Source: a virus. From it: DNA of 64,000 nt. The stretch is from positions 1-64,000 of the IMG/VR virus record IMGVR_UViG_3300003323_000915; one strand, 5' to 3'. Made by a program: the position numbers and the translations under genes. The notes below the pieces were generated by a model. It was not told the origin of the DNA. It was given only the letters and a program-made list of their open reading frames with translations, and did no database searches. The first letter of the stretch is position 1. Each line of letters opens with the position of its first letter. Shown in pieces: positions 50,657 to 58,349 of this stretch.

Positions 50657-51024
50657 AAATAGCTATTGATGTAGATAGTACGATCGTGTTTAACCAGTAT
50701 CCGTATTTCGGTGACTCAGTCCCAAATGTCGAAAAAGTATTAAAGCGAATTATTACTGCCGGACATGAAATAATAATTCTGACAATGAGAGATGGCAGAT
50801 TGCTGGACGATGCAGTTGAATGGTTTTTAAAGAATAGCATACCAGTTAAGTACATTAATTGCAACCCAGAGTTTGAGACTGGATCAAGAAAGGTGTACGC
50901 AAATCTATACATCGATGACCATAATCTCGGCATTCCACTTATTCATAACTACGAAGTACATCCAAAACCATTCGTTGACTGGCTTGCAGTTGAAAAAATA
51001 TTGGAAGCAAAAGGATATTTATGA
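50653..51024 (+). CDS. HAD-superfamily phosphatase
   Basis: 123 residues. The catalytic motif I DVDST (D6 to T10) and motif II IIILTMRDGR are seen, with LYIDDHNLG (D-D) near 93-100 as motif III/IV. Small HAD phosphatases of the BT0820 type have this plan. It could substitute for GmhB, which removes the C7 phosphate in heptose synthesis, since the other steps are encoded 2 kb upstream; this is inference. Confidence 0.7.
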   Translation: MKIAIDVDSTIVFNQYPYFGDSVPNVEKVLKRIITAGHEIIILTMRDGRLLDDAVEWFLKNSIPVKYINCNPEFETGSRKVYANLYIDDHNLGIPLIHNYEVHPKPFVDWLAVEKILEAKGYL

Positions 51025-51245
51025 ACCGAATCAATCAATTTAATTTCGAGCCAGGAATCTATGTGTGTGCCGCGTACATAATGGTTGTGGTTACTGAATT
51101 AGTTACGCATCACGATGACGGAACCGAACTACAAGAGCTACCAGACCCCATGGTGGTATTCAGATCACTGGAAGACAAGATCGAAAAATACACACGACAT
51201 TCTATGAGATTAAGTGCCTTCAAAAGTAAATACAAGAGAGCATGA
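51021..51245 (+). CDS. Small protein of unknown function
   Basis: 74 residues: FEPGIYVCAAYIMVVVTELV, then a basic helical end (MRLSAFKSKYKRA). Overlaps both neighbours. Unknown. Confidence 0.55.
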   Translation: MNRINQFNFEPGIYVCAAYIMVVVTELVTHHDDGTELQELPDPMVVFRSLEDKIEKYTRHSMRLSAFKSKYKRA

Positions 51246-51772
51246 TGGAAGCATGGAAAGACATTCCTGGTTATGACGGATACCAAGCAAGTAATTCAGG
51301 ACGCATTAAAAGTGTAGGAAGAATCGTAACATCGAAGGGGTTTGGTGGATGCTTATTTACAGTGCATGAAAAAATTTTAAAACAAGAAGTAACCAGAGAT
51401 GGATATCTAAGGGTTACGTTGAGTCTAAATGGAAAGACTAAAAGATTTTCCGTTCACAGAATTGTTGCAGAGTTATTTATCACAAAGAAAGAGGGTAAAC
51501 CATTCGTTAACCACATCAATGGCATAAAATCAGACAATAGGGTAGAAAATTTGGAATGGTGCACGATTTCGGAAAACGAAAAGCATGCGTATAATTGCCT
51601 AGGCAAAATACCCCCACAAGCAAAACTTGTTTTAGACACTCAAACCGGTGTGTTCTATTCTTCGGTCACTAAAGCCGCGACAGCAAAAAACATTAATCCA
51701 AAATTTTTACTGGAATTACTCGGTGTAAAAGGCATGAACAGAGTAAACAAAACAGGATTAATTAAAGTATGA
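51242..51772 (+). CDS. HNH homing endonuclease with NUMOD4
   Basis: 176 residues; ATG 51245 is an alternative start. NUMOD4-like EAWKDIPGYDGYQASNSGRI leads, and the HNH region is FSVHRIVAELFI with PFVNHINGIKSDNRVENLEW, containing the H-N-H residues. The C-terminal part resembles a NUMOD1-like module (LDTQTGVFYSSVTKAATAKN). A second free-standing homing gene within 600 bases of the first. Confidence 0.85.
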   Translation: MMEAWKDIPGYDGYQASNSGRIKSVGRIVTSKGFGGCLFTVHEKILKQEVTRDGYLRVTLSLNGKTKRFSVHRIVAELFITKKEGKPFVNHINGIKSDNRVENLEWCTISENEKHAYNCLGKIPPQAKLVLDTQTGVFYSSVTKAATAKNINPKFLLELLGVKGMNRVNKTGLIKV

Positions 51773-53037
51773 TCACACTTCGCGATTATCAAATCAAAGC
51801 TGTTTCTGAGCTTGTACCAATTCTTACTAAATACAATCTTGCGTACTTAGCCGCTGAAGTGCGATGTGGTAAAAACTTCATGAGCATGGAGACTGCTAAG
51901 CAATTAGGATGGCGTAAGATATGCTTTATCACTAAAAAGTCAGCATTCAGTGGTGTAAAACTGGATTATCAGAATTTCGGATATCAGTTTCAGTTGTTTG
52001 ATGTTTTCAACTTCGAGCAGTCACACAATATCCATCCGGTGTACGACGGGTACATCATCGATGAGGCACATAGTATTGGAGCATTTCCGAAGCCAGGCGC
52101 ACACTGTAAAGAGATCCGAAAATTAATTCACGCTAAAAAAAGTCCATGCCTGCTGATGTCCGGCACCCCAACAGCTGAATCTTATTCACAAATATTCCAT
52201 CAATTATGGGTGTCACCATTTACGCCATTCCAAGGATATGGACACCGATCCGGAGAGTTTTACGGATGGGCGAAGGAGTATGTGGACGTAAAGCAAAAGT
52301 TTATCAATGGATTTGCGATCAACGACTACAAAAAAGCGAATAAAGAAAAAATCGAAGAAGTGCTGAAACACTACATGGTCACCGTCTCTCAGCAAGACGC
52401 CGGATTTACATCATTTGTCCAAGAAGAGGTATTCTACGTTGACATCGACAAGCGCCTATATCAGCTGATGAATGTCTTGAAAGAAAAGAAGATCTATCAA
52501 ATGAAGACCACGGGCGATTACATCGTTGCCGATACACCAGCTCGCATGCAGCAATGCTTCCATCAGCTCAGCAGCGGCACCATCATTACCGGTGAAGATC
52601 CGTCTAAAAAATATCATGTTATTGATGAATCAAAGGCCCATTTCATTAAGCAGAAATTTGCCGGTAAAAAGATCGCGATCTATTACTACTACGTCAGCGA
52701 AGGAGAGCTTCTGCGCCGGCTGTTCCCAATGAACACCGATTCCCCGGAATTGTTCAACGCCAGCGACAACCTTGTATTTATCCGGCAGATGGTATCTGGA
52801 AGTCTAGGCGTAAACATTTCAACGTGTGACTGGCTTCTGATGTATAACATTGGCTTTTCGGCAAATATTTACTGGCAGGTACGCGCACGCATGCAGACGA
52901 AGGACCGGACAGCGCCGAGCAGGCTTGGATGGATTTTCAGCAAAAACGGGATTGAGAAATACGTACTGAAGGTTTTACAGAAAAAGAAGAACTTCACAAC
53001 TGCGTACTTCATCAGGGATTTCAAGATCGACGTGTAA
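51769..53037 (+). CDS. SF2 helicase (DEAH/SNF2-like)
   Basis: 422 residues. LRDYQIKAVSEL opens the Q-motif region; the P-loop is an unusual AAEVRCGKN (28-36); DEAH is at 98-101 (YIIDEAHS); SGTPTAES is motif III; ARMQTKDR at about 375-382 resembles motif VI. Such phage SF2 helicases take part in recombination or replication. It is coupled by overlap to the VRR-NUC nuclease. Confidence 0.8.
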   Translation: MITLRDYQIKAVSELVPILTKYNLAYLAAEVRCGKNFMSMETAKQLGWRKICFITKKSAFSGVKLDYQNFGYQFQLFDVFNFEQSHNIHPVYDGYIIDEAHSIGAFPKPGAHCKEIRKLIHAKKSPCLLMSGTPTAESYSQIFHQLWVSPFTPFQGYGHRSGEFYGWAKEYVDVKQKFINGFAINDYKKANKEKIEEVLKHYMVTVSQQDAGFTSFVQEEVFYVDIDKRLYQLMNVLKEKKIYQMKTTGDYIVADTPARMQQCFHQLSSGTIITGEDPSKKYHVIDESKAHFIKQKFAGKKIAIYYYYVSEGELLRRLFPMNTDSPELFNASDNLVFIRQMVSGSLGVNISTCDWLLMYNIGFSANIYWQVRARMQTKDRTAPSRLGWIFSKNGIEKYVLKVLQKKKNFTTAYFIRDFKIDV

Positions 53038-53315
53038 TGGCCGGTGAGTCAAAACTTCAGACTAAAATAAAAAACAAACTCAGGCTGGATGGATGGTTTG
53101 TCACAAAAATTTCAATGACAAGCAGGCCCGGGTGGCCAGATTTATACCTTCTTAAAGATGGCAGAAGCGTGTGGTTGGAGATAAAGGACGGTAAAAAACT
53201 GAAAGAATTGCAGATATACATACGCGACGAGATTCGGAAATTTGGCGGAGAATCGTATTCAGCCGCCAATTGGGATGAGTTCATCGCCTTGAACCTCATA
53301 TCGACTTGCAAATGA
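53037..53315 (+). CDS. VRR-NUC nuclease
   Basis: 92 residues. RPGWPDLYLLKDGRSVWLEI with K50 gives D35 and E48-x-K50, the VRR-NUC (PD-(D/E)xK) core. Often encoded beside SF2 helicases in phages; probably processes branched or replicating DNA. Start shares a base with the helicase stop. Confidence 0.85.
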   Translation: MAGESKLQTKIKNKLRLDGWFVTKISMTSRPGWPDLYLLKDGRSVWLEIKDGKKLKELQIYIRDEIRKFGGESYSAANWDEFIALNLISTCK

Positions 53316-53316
53316 T

Positions 53317-53336
53317 CGTAACATTTGTTACTATTG
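53317..53336 (+). promoter_or_regulatory. Palindromic operator with possible promoter
   Basis: CGTAACATTTGTTACT (53317-53332), with TACTATTG (53329-53336) as a -7-like box that misses TAnnTTTG by one base. It begins two bases after the VRR-NUC stop and is about 100 bases before the next gene, so it may start a second transcript inside the operon. Confidence 0.55.
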
Positions 53337-53390
53337 TATTGCCACACGGTTTTGAGGGAGTTTCCGTGTTTGGTTAATAGTAACAGGTTT

Positions 53391-53424
53391 AGCCGGGGCA
53401 TGTGGTTGTGTCCCGGCTTATTTT
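53391..53424 (+). terminator. Hairpin, possible attenuator
   Basis: AGCCGGG (53391-53397) pairs with CCCGGCT (53412-53418) around a GU-rich loop, followed by TATTTT. An earlier 6-bp hairpin ACACGG/CCGTGT (about 53344-53369) precedes it. With the operator upstream, these could form a roughly 90-base RNA or a regulated leader of the 53436 gene. Confidence 0.45.
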
Positions 53425-53435
53425 AAACTAAATCT

Positions 53436-53633
53436 ATGAAGATCGTAATATCAATCGCCTGGGGAGTTGCTTGGTTTGTAGCGGCTCTTGTTGAATCAAT
53501 CCTGATAGGAGCAACGAGCTACAGCGATATGAATTCATTCGGAAAAATCGCGACCATTATGACCTGCGTTCCGGTTGCGTATTGGGTAATCTTGGCGATT
53601 ATTGGAACAGCGCAAAATATTTTCAAAAAATGA
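53436..53633 (+). CDS. Two-span membrane protein
   Basis: 65 residues, spans about 4-24 (ISIAWGVAWFVAALVESIL) and 40-58 (MTCVPVAYWVILAIIGTA). Start of a new transcript after the operator and hairpin. Stop overlaps the next start. Unknown function. Confidence 0.6.
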   Translation: MKIVISIAWGVAWFVAALVESILIGATSYSDMNSFGKIATIMTCVPVAYWVILAIIGTAQNIFKK

Positions 53634-53989
53634 CACAACACGAAGCATTAAATGTTTTAATAAAATCACTTGGTGATACAAATCCTATAAGCGACGGTTA
53701 TCACACATTTGAAGAATTGTATGATCATAGAATTACCCTTTACGTGGCTCTCTGTAAGCAATTATCAAAAGAACGGCATGACATCTGGAGGACAGCAATC
53801 CATTCTGATAACAGTGTATGGGATGGATGGTTCTTGCTAGGCATCGGTTATAATGCCGGTGAACAGATAACATACCATCTCCCTGTATCAAGATGGGAAG
53901 AGTGCGACTTCGCTATACAAATACACAAGGCGCCAACATTCGACGGGCACAGTTCGGCACAGGTGATCCAAAGAATAAAAAACTTATAA
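53630..53989 (+). CDS. Widespread phage protein of unknown function
   Basis: 119 residues from ATG 53630 (MTQHEALNVLIKSLG). DHRITLYVALCKQL and WDGWFLLGIGYNAGEQITYH with LPVSRWEEC are the pattern of a conserved phage family (often annotated hypothetical). Overlaps the membrane gene. Confidence 0.7.
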   Translation: MTQHEALNVLIKSLGDTNPISDGYHTFEELYDHRITLYVALCKQLSKERHDIWRTAIHSDNSVWDGWFLLGIGYNAGEQITYHLPVSRWEECDFAIQIHKAPTFDGHSSAQVIQRIKNL

Positions 53990-54454
53990 ATGAGAATAAT
54001 CGTATCATTCATTCTCCTCCTTCTGCCGACATGGCTCGAAGTGTACAAAGACCGCAACGGCGATGTTCATCCGAATCATGATTGGATTTTTCGCGGAGTG
54101 CTTTGCCTTATCGTTGGCTTTTTGCTTGGACTCGTATCGACTACCAATCACCACTTTTTATTGCCGTGTATAAAGTACACGATATCATCAGCACTGTTGT
54201 TTGCCGGCATATTCCCGTACTGGATCAACTTCGTTCAGCTCAAAAATGGGATAACAACATATGCTAAAGTCCCAAAATTGCACTTGTATGGATATAGACT
54301 ACTATCCAAATCAGAGGTACTTGACCATGTATTAAACCACCTTTCTGATAGCGCCTGGCCAGATAAAACAAAATGGTGGAGATCAATTGGATGGCTTGGC
54401 AGGCTTATTGTGAATATGATCCTTATTACCATTGCTGTCCTTCTTGTAGTATGA
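53990..54454 (+). CDS. Multi-span membrane protein
   Basis: 154 residues with an N-terminal signal-anchor-like segment, spans at about 32-52 (WIFRGVLCLIVGFLLGLVS) and 60-78, and a final span at 136-153 (LIVNMILITIAVLLVV). Unknown; starts at the base after the previous stop. Confidence 0.6.
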   Translation: MRIIVSFILLLLPTWLEVYKDRNGDVHPNHDWIFRGVLCLIVGFLLGLVSTTNHHFLLPCIKYTISSALLFAGIFPYWINFVQLKNGITTYAKVPKLHLYGYRLLSKSEVLDHVLNHLSDSAWPDKTKWWRSIGWLGRLIVNMILITIAVLLVV

Positions 54455-54819
54455 AAACACTGATCCTTGGATTGCTATTAATTTCGGCGAATCTTTCCGC
54501 TCAGAATTTTTATTCCGAGTTGAACGAATACCGAAAAAGACATTTTCTTCGGCCGCTTGAAGTTGACTCAATGCTCGAGATCGAATCCAAAATTCAGATC
54601 AATAAAATCATCAATAGGTGGCATGGCGGCCTTGTTCACGGATCGGTGAATGATAAAAATCACAAATTCAAGACTGAAGTTTTGAATAAAAATTGTGAGT
54701 CAGATCTGATATGCTGGCTCGAAAGCCCTCCGCATAAGAAGGCAATTTTAAGTCGTAAGGCGCGAAAAATAGGCTATGCTAAAATCAATAACATAGCCTG
54801 CGCAAGACTTACAGATTAG
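54451..54819 (+). CDS. Secreted CAP-domain protein
   Basis: 122 residues from ATG 54451. Signal peptide MKTLILGLLLISANLSAQ. The mature part has YSELNEYRKRHFLRPLEVDS, HGGLVHGSV and ICWLESPPHKKAILSRKARK, matching CAP/SCP-domain motifs (N-x-x-R, H, E and SPpH). Such domains in secreted proteins bind or cut other molecules in few cases; the phage role is unknown but the product should reach the host periplasm or outside. Last plus-strand gene before the minus-strand gene at 54816. Confidence 0.7.
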   Translation: MKTLILGLLLISANLSAQNFYSELNEYRKRHFLRPLEVDSMLEIESKIQINKIINRWHGGLVHGSVNDKNHKFKTEVLNKNCESDLICWLESPPHKKAILSRKARKIGYAKINNIACARLTD

Positions 54820-55304
54820 CGGCCGCGCTTCAATATTGCACGAACTTTATTCTTGTACATCGTACCTCCGCCTTTTGTCGGGCTGTCTGTACCATACGTC
54901 ATAGCCATTGGCTTCAATCTTCCGCCGGACTTGCCGGTTGATTTTTTCTCAGGCGCTGGAGTCTTTTTATTCTCAACAACGGCAGCTGGTTTCGGAGTGA
55001 CTTTTTTAATTTCAGGCTTATTTACCGGAATTTGCACGTCAACTTTATCGGCATCTTTCTTCACGGTGGTCACGCCGGCACGATATGGTTTCCCGTCTTT
55101 GTAGGCAATGTCCTGTTTTTTTGCGCGGGCATCTTCAATAAAGTCGGCATCTTTGTTCTCAGCGTTCTCTTTTCCATAACGCTTGTCACCAGTCAATGCG
55201 CGTGACGGTGTATACGTTTTTGTTTCTGCGCCTCTCTTGAAAGAGAGTGACACACCTGATTTTTTTGGTTGGCCTGGACCTGTCTTGTTACTGTAGGTTT
55301 TCAT
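54816..55304 (-). CDS. Basic disordered protein sharing a 7-residue start with a nested ORF
   Basis: 162 residues, Lys/Pro/Ala-rich and largely disordered (KPEIKKVTPKPAAVVENKKT). The N-terminus MKTYSNK equals that of the nested small ORF at 10577. The C-terminal 30 residues (GGGTMYKNKVRAILKRGR) are Gly/Arg-rich. Lies on the minus strand between the plus-strand recombination and packaging operons and overlaps the CAP gene end by four bases. Confidence 0.5.
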   Translation of the reverse strand: MKTYSNKTGPGQPKKSGVSLSFKRGAETKTYTPSRALTGDKRYGKENAENKDADFIEDARAKKQDIAYKDGKPYRAGVTTVKKDADKVDVQIPVNKPEIKKVTPKPAAVVENKKTPAPEKKSTGKSGGRLKPMAMTYGTDSPTKGGGTMYKNKVRAILKRGR

Positions 55305-55309
55305 TTTCG

Positions 55310-55317
55310 TATCTTTG
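55310..55317 (+). promoter_or_regulatory. Candidate late promoter -7 box
   Basis: TATCTTTG fits TAnnTTTG exactly, 15 bases before the ATG of the first packaging gene; TTGTTAC lies 26 bases upstream. The same TATCTTTG stands before the scaffold gene at 60738. Suggests a shared late promoter. Confidence 0.55.
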
Positions 55318-55331
55318 GTTAAAATTTTAGT

Positions 55332-55868
55332 ATGGTAAAATTTTCAGACTTTGATGTATGTCAATCGTTCGTACACAAAGATAAAGCAAAAATACTGTCA
55401 TACATATCCCTGCTTTACGATCGGGAATCATCACTCAACGGAATCCAGAATTTATCCGACCGAAAGAGGGAAGCTTGCAGTCGAGCGAAGCTTGATGCGA
55501 GAGATCCAGAGATAATATCCATTATGGACATGCAGCATGAGCAAGTCAACAAACTGATATTCGCCTACCTGTCGCAGTTTCAGAATAGTAACGCATATCA
55601 TAAGCTGTGCTCCGATCAGCAACTATTCTGGGATATCCAGAAAATATTAATGAGCCCAGGTGGAACGGATGATGAAGATAAATTGATGGAGAAGTACAAG
55701 AAGCGCGGAGATTTATCAAAAACCGCCGATCAATTGCTGACAACAATAAATAAGCTGTTCTCTGAAATATACAAGGATGACGACGTCCAAGAAGTTGCCG
55801 CCACAATGATGAGGCAGATGCTTCGTCCAGAGGACAGAGTAAGACAGAAAGAGAGGACTAATGTTTAA
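55332..55868 (+). CDS. Putative small terminase-like protein
   Basis: 178 residues, helical and charged. It directly precedes and overlaps the large terminase by eight bases, the usual place of the small terminase subunit. The N-terminal part (KILSYISLLYDRESSLNG) has no clear helix-turn-helix. No motif decides; the call rests on position and size. Confidence 0.5.
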   Translation: MVKFSDFDVCQSFVHKDKAKILSYISLLYDRESSLNGIQNLSDRKREACSRAKLDARDPEIISIMDMQHEQVNKLIFAYLSQFQNSNAYHKLCSDQQLFWDIQKILMSPGGTDDEDKLMEKYKKRGDLSKTADQLLTTINKLFSEIYKDDDVQEVAATMMRQMLRPEDRVRQKERTNV

Positions 55869-58002
55869 TCCGACAAACAATCCATATCGATTCCAGTATC
55901 TAATCACTGCAATAACCGGAGGAGGCATTCAACAGGTATTTCTTCCGGATGTTCCGCCTGACGCTGAAATTCTTTTCCATAAAGAACAAAAATGGGTTCG
56001 CCCTCAGCCAACGGAAGCAACTCGTAGAGCCATCAGGGAATACGCGAAAAGAGTACAGGAGGATAAAAATTATATCCACCCGATGCAGATGCAGATCAAT
56101 GAATGGGCGGATCAAGAATGGGAAAGGTCTGAGAAAGGCGTCTGGATATGGATTAAAGGTGTGCCTACGTATATCACCGGTTTTTATTACTGGTATTTAA
56201 CTTCTTGGCAGACGACGTTCGGATTTCCGATGTATCGCGAAACCGACAAGGAGCTCACATACCTGCTTCAATTCTGCGAAGAAGATCCGGACTGCTACGG
56301 TTTATTATTGAACACAGTCCGTCGGTACGGTAAATCTTCCCTGATGGGTGGATGGGGAATGTATCGAACAACACGTAACAAAAATCATTATACTGGCTGC
56401 CAAGGAGAAAATGATCACAAGGCAGGATTGTTTTATACCCAGATGATTCGATCGCCATTTAAAAAATTGCCGTTTTATTTTTTACCGAGATACGACACTA
56501 CATCGGCATTAACCTCCGACATAAAATTTGAACGTCCGGTTGAGAGAAGCAGACTCGCCGTGATTGGTGATTTTGATGAATCTGAAGATCTTGAATCAAG
56601 ACTTGATTACCGAGCATCTGGTGTTGCCGAATACGACGGTAGTGTACTGCATACTTACCTCATGGAGGAGGCCGGTAAGATATTGAATTGTAATGTGAAT
56701 GACCGGTGGGCTATCGTGAAACCTTGTCTTCGGAAAGGTAAAGATCTGCGGGGAAAAGCCTTCATGGGCACTACCGTAGAATTTATGGATTCAACAGGTA
56801 AGGGAGGACGCGCTTATAAAAAATTATTTTACGAAAGCGACTTTGATCAGAAGCAGCCTGACAAGAGAACGAAGAGTGGACTGTATGCATGCTTCCTCCC
56901 TGGAGATTGCGCACATGAAAGTTTCTTAGATGAATGGGGACGACCGAAGCGAGAAGAGGCGAAAGAATGGATCTTACTCGAGCGTGAATCGTATAAGGAC
57001 AACCCGAAAGAATTATCCGGCGTGATCCGTCGGTACCCATTATACATCCGAGAGATTTTCTACATCAACACCGATCGCTGCGAATTCAACGCCACAATTC
57101 TTCAAGACAGAAAATCAGAACTTGAATCATTACCCGAGCCAATTCTTGTTAAAGGTGAATTTTACTGGGTTGACAATAAAAGATTTGGCGAGGTTCGGTT
57201 CAGGCACAATCAGTACACTGGCTGGGCATGGATACATTCACTGATTACAAATCCAAAAGAAACAAACCTTGTTCAGCGAAAACTTGGACATGACAGGCCT
57301 ATTTTTGCTCCAACAAACGACGCGAAATTTATTGCCGGAGTTGACCCGGTTGATCACGGTGTGGTTATCGAAGGCAAAGGTGGGGATGAAGAATACATCA
57401 GCACGCGCCGGTCGAAGCCGGTGCTGTTTGTGAAGCGGAAATACGACTCATCGATTGATGGTATCATAAGTCAAGAAATTTTAGAGCAACGCGCGAAAGA
57501 AAAATTTCCATACAAAACCAATCGGTACGTCGCTATGATGGATGTTCGTCCAAACGACCCGCTTGTTTTTTACGAACGAGCGTTGATGATGATGTGGTAC
57601 TTTGGATGCAGCCTGCATGCAGAGTCTCAAAAGCCAGGCATCATGAATTATTTTCACGAGCACGGATGCGGTGACTTTATTTTACAAAAGTATGTAGCCG
57701 AAAGTGGGTACAAGCGGAACATGACCATGGACGGAACACCAGCCAGCGGACCAATCATTCAGGAGTACACCGGCGCGCTGGCGACTTACATTGAGTACTT
57801 CGGACACACCATACCGTTTGTTGATCTCGTTGAAGATTTATTGATTTTCAATCCAAAAAAGACAACGGAACATGACTACTCTGTGGCGGCCGGGTTCACG
57901 GAAATGGCGTGCAAGATTCAGCCGAAAACTTACACTTTACCGGTGATCGATATTCACGATTTCATGCCCGGTTTTGATGAATATGGGAATGTCGTTGCAT
58001 AA
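55861..58002 (+). CDS. terL: Terminase large subunit
   Basis: 713 residues. ATPase: LLLNTVRRYGKSS (Walker A type, K158) and YLMEEAGK (Walker B, E269/E270). Nuclease: IAGVDPVDHG with D495 and HDYSVAAG with D672 near the end, as in RNase-H-fold terminase nucleases. It cuts and pumps DNA into the prohead through the portal. Size is large for TerL but like that of crAss-like phages. Confidence 0.85.
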   Translation: MFNPTNNPYRFQYLITAITGGGIQQVFLPDVPPDAEILFHKEQKWVRPQPTEATRRAIREYAKRVQEDKNYIHPMQMQINEWADQEWERSEKGVWIWIKGVPTYITGFYYWYLTSWQTTFGFPMYRETDKELTYLLQFCEEDPDCYGLLLNTVRRYGKSSLMGGWGMYRTTRNKNHYTGCQGENDHKAGLFYTQMIRSPFKKLPFYFLPRYDTTSALTSDIKFERPVERSRLAVIGDFDESEDLESRLDYRASGVAEYDGSVLHTYLMEEAGKILNCNVNDRWAIVKPCLRKGKDLRGKAFMGTTVEFMDSTGKGGRAYKKLFYESDFDQKQPDKRTKSGLYACFLPGDCAHESFLDEWGRPKREEAKEWILLERESYKDNPKELSGVIRRYPLYIREIFYINTDRCEFNATILQDRKSELESLPEPILVKGEFYWVDNKRFGEVRFRHNQYTGWAWIHSLITNPKETNLVQRKLGHDRPIFAPTNDAKFIAGVDPVDHGVVIEGKGGDEEYISTRRSKPVLFVKRKYDSSIDGIISQEILEQRAKEKFPYKTNRYVAMMDVRPNDPLVFYERALMMMWYFGCSLHAESQKPGIMNYFHEHGCGDFILQKYVAESGYKRNMTMDGTPASGPIIQEYTGALATYIEYFGHTIPFVDLVEDLLIFNPKKTTEHDYSVAAGFTEMACKIQPKTYTLPVIDIHDFMPGFDEYGNVVA

Positions 58003-58036
58003 TCGCTAAATTTGGTAAAATATTCATTTCCAGGAT

Positions 58037-58348
58037 ATGGCCAAGACGAATCCACGCAAGACATTGGATGAGGTTTTAGAAAGCACAGAATTTGAGTTAA
58101 ATCCATCCCATGTATCCGATTGGCATTACGGCTATTCACCCGAACAATTCCTGACCATTAAGAAGGAAGTCCCAAAAGAACGGTTCGGAAAATTCAACAT
58201 TGAAGCGGCAATAACAAACCCAAAATCCATACGATTCAGGCAGATGGCATCACAATTCGATTACGGAAAAGCCGGTGATTATCTGTTTTTGGACATGGGC
58301 GGCGGAATGATGGGAATACCTTACAAACTTTTTAAAAGACTGTTCTGA
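58037..58348 (+). CDS. Small protein between terminase and portal
   Basis: 103 residues. Lys/Glu-rich N-terminus (NPRKTLDEVLESTEFELNPS), then KFNIEAAITNPKSIRFRQMA and GDYLFLDMGGGMMGIPYKLF. Ends one base before the portal start. A packaging or head-assembly accessory by position. Confidence 0.55.
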   Translation: MAKTNPRKTLDEVLESTEFELNPSHVSDWHYGYSPEQFLTIKKEVPKERFGKFNIEAAITNPKSIRFRQMASQFDYGKAGDYLFLDMGGGMMGIPYKLFKRLF

Positions 58349-58349
58349 A

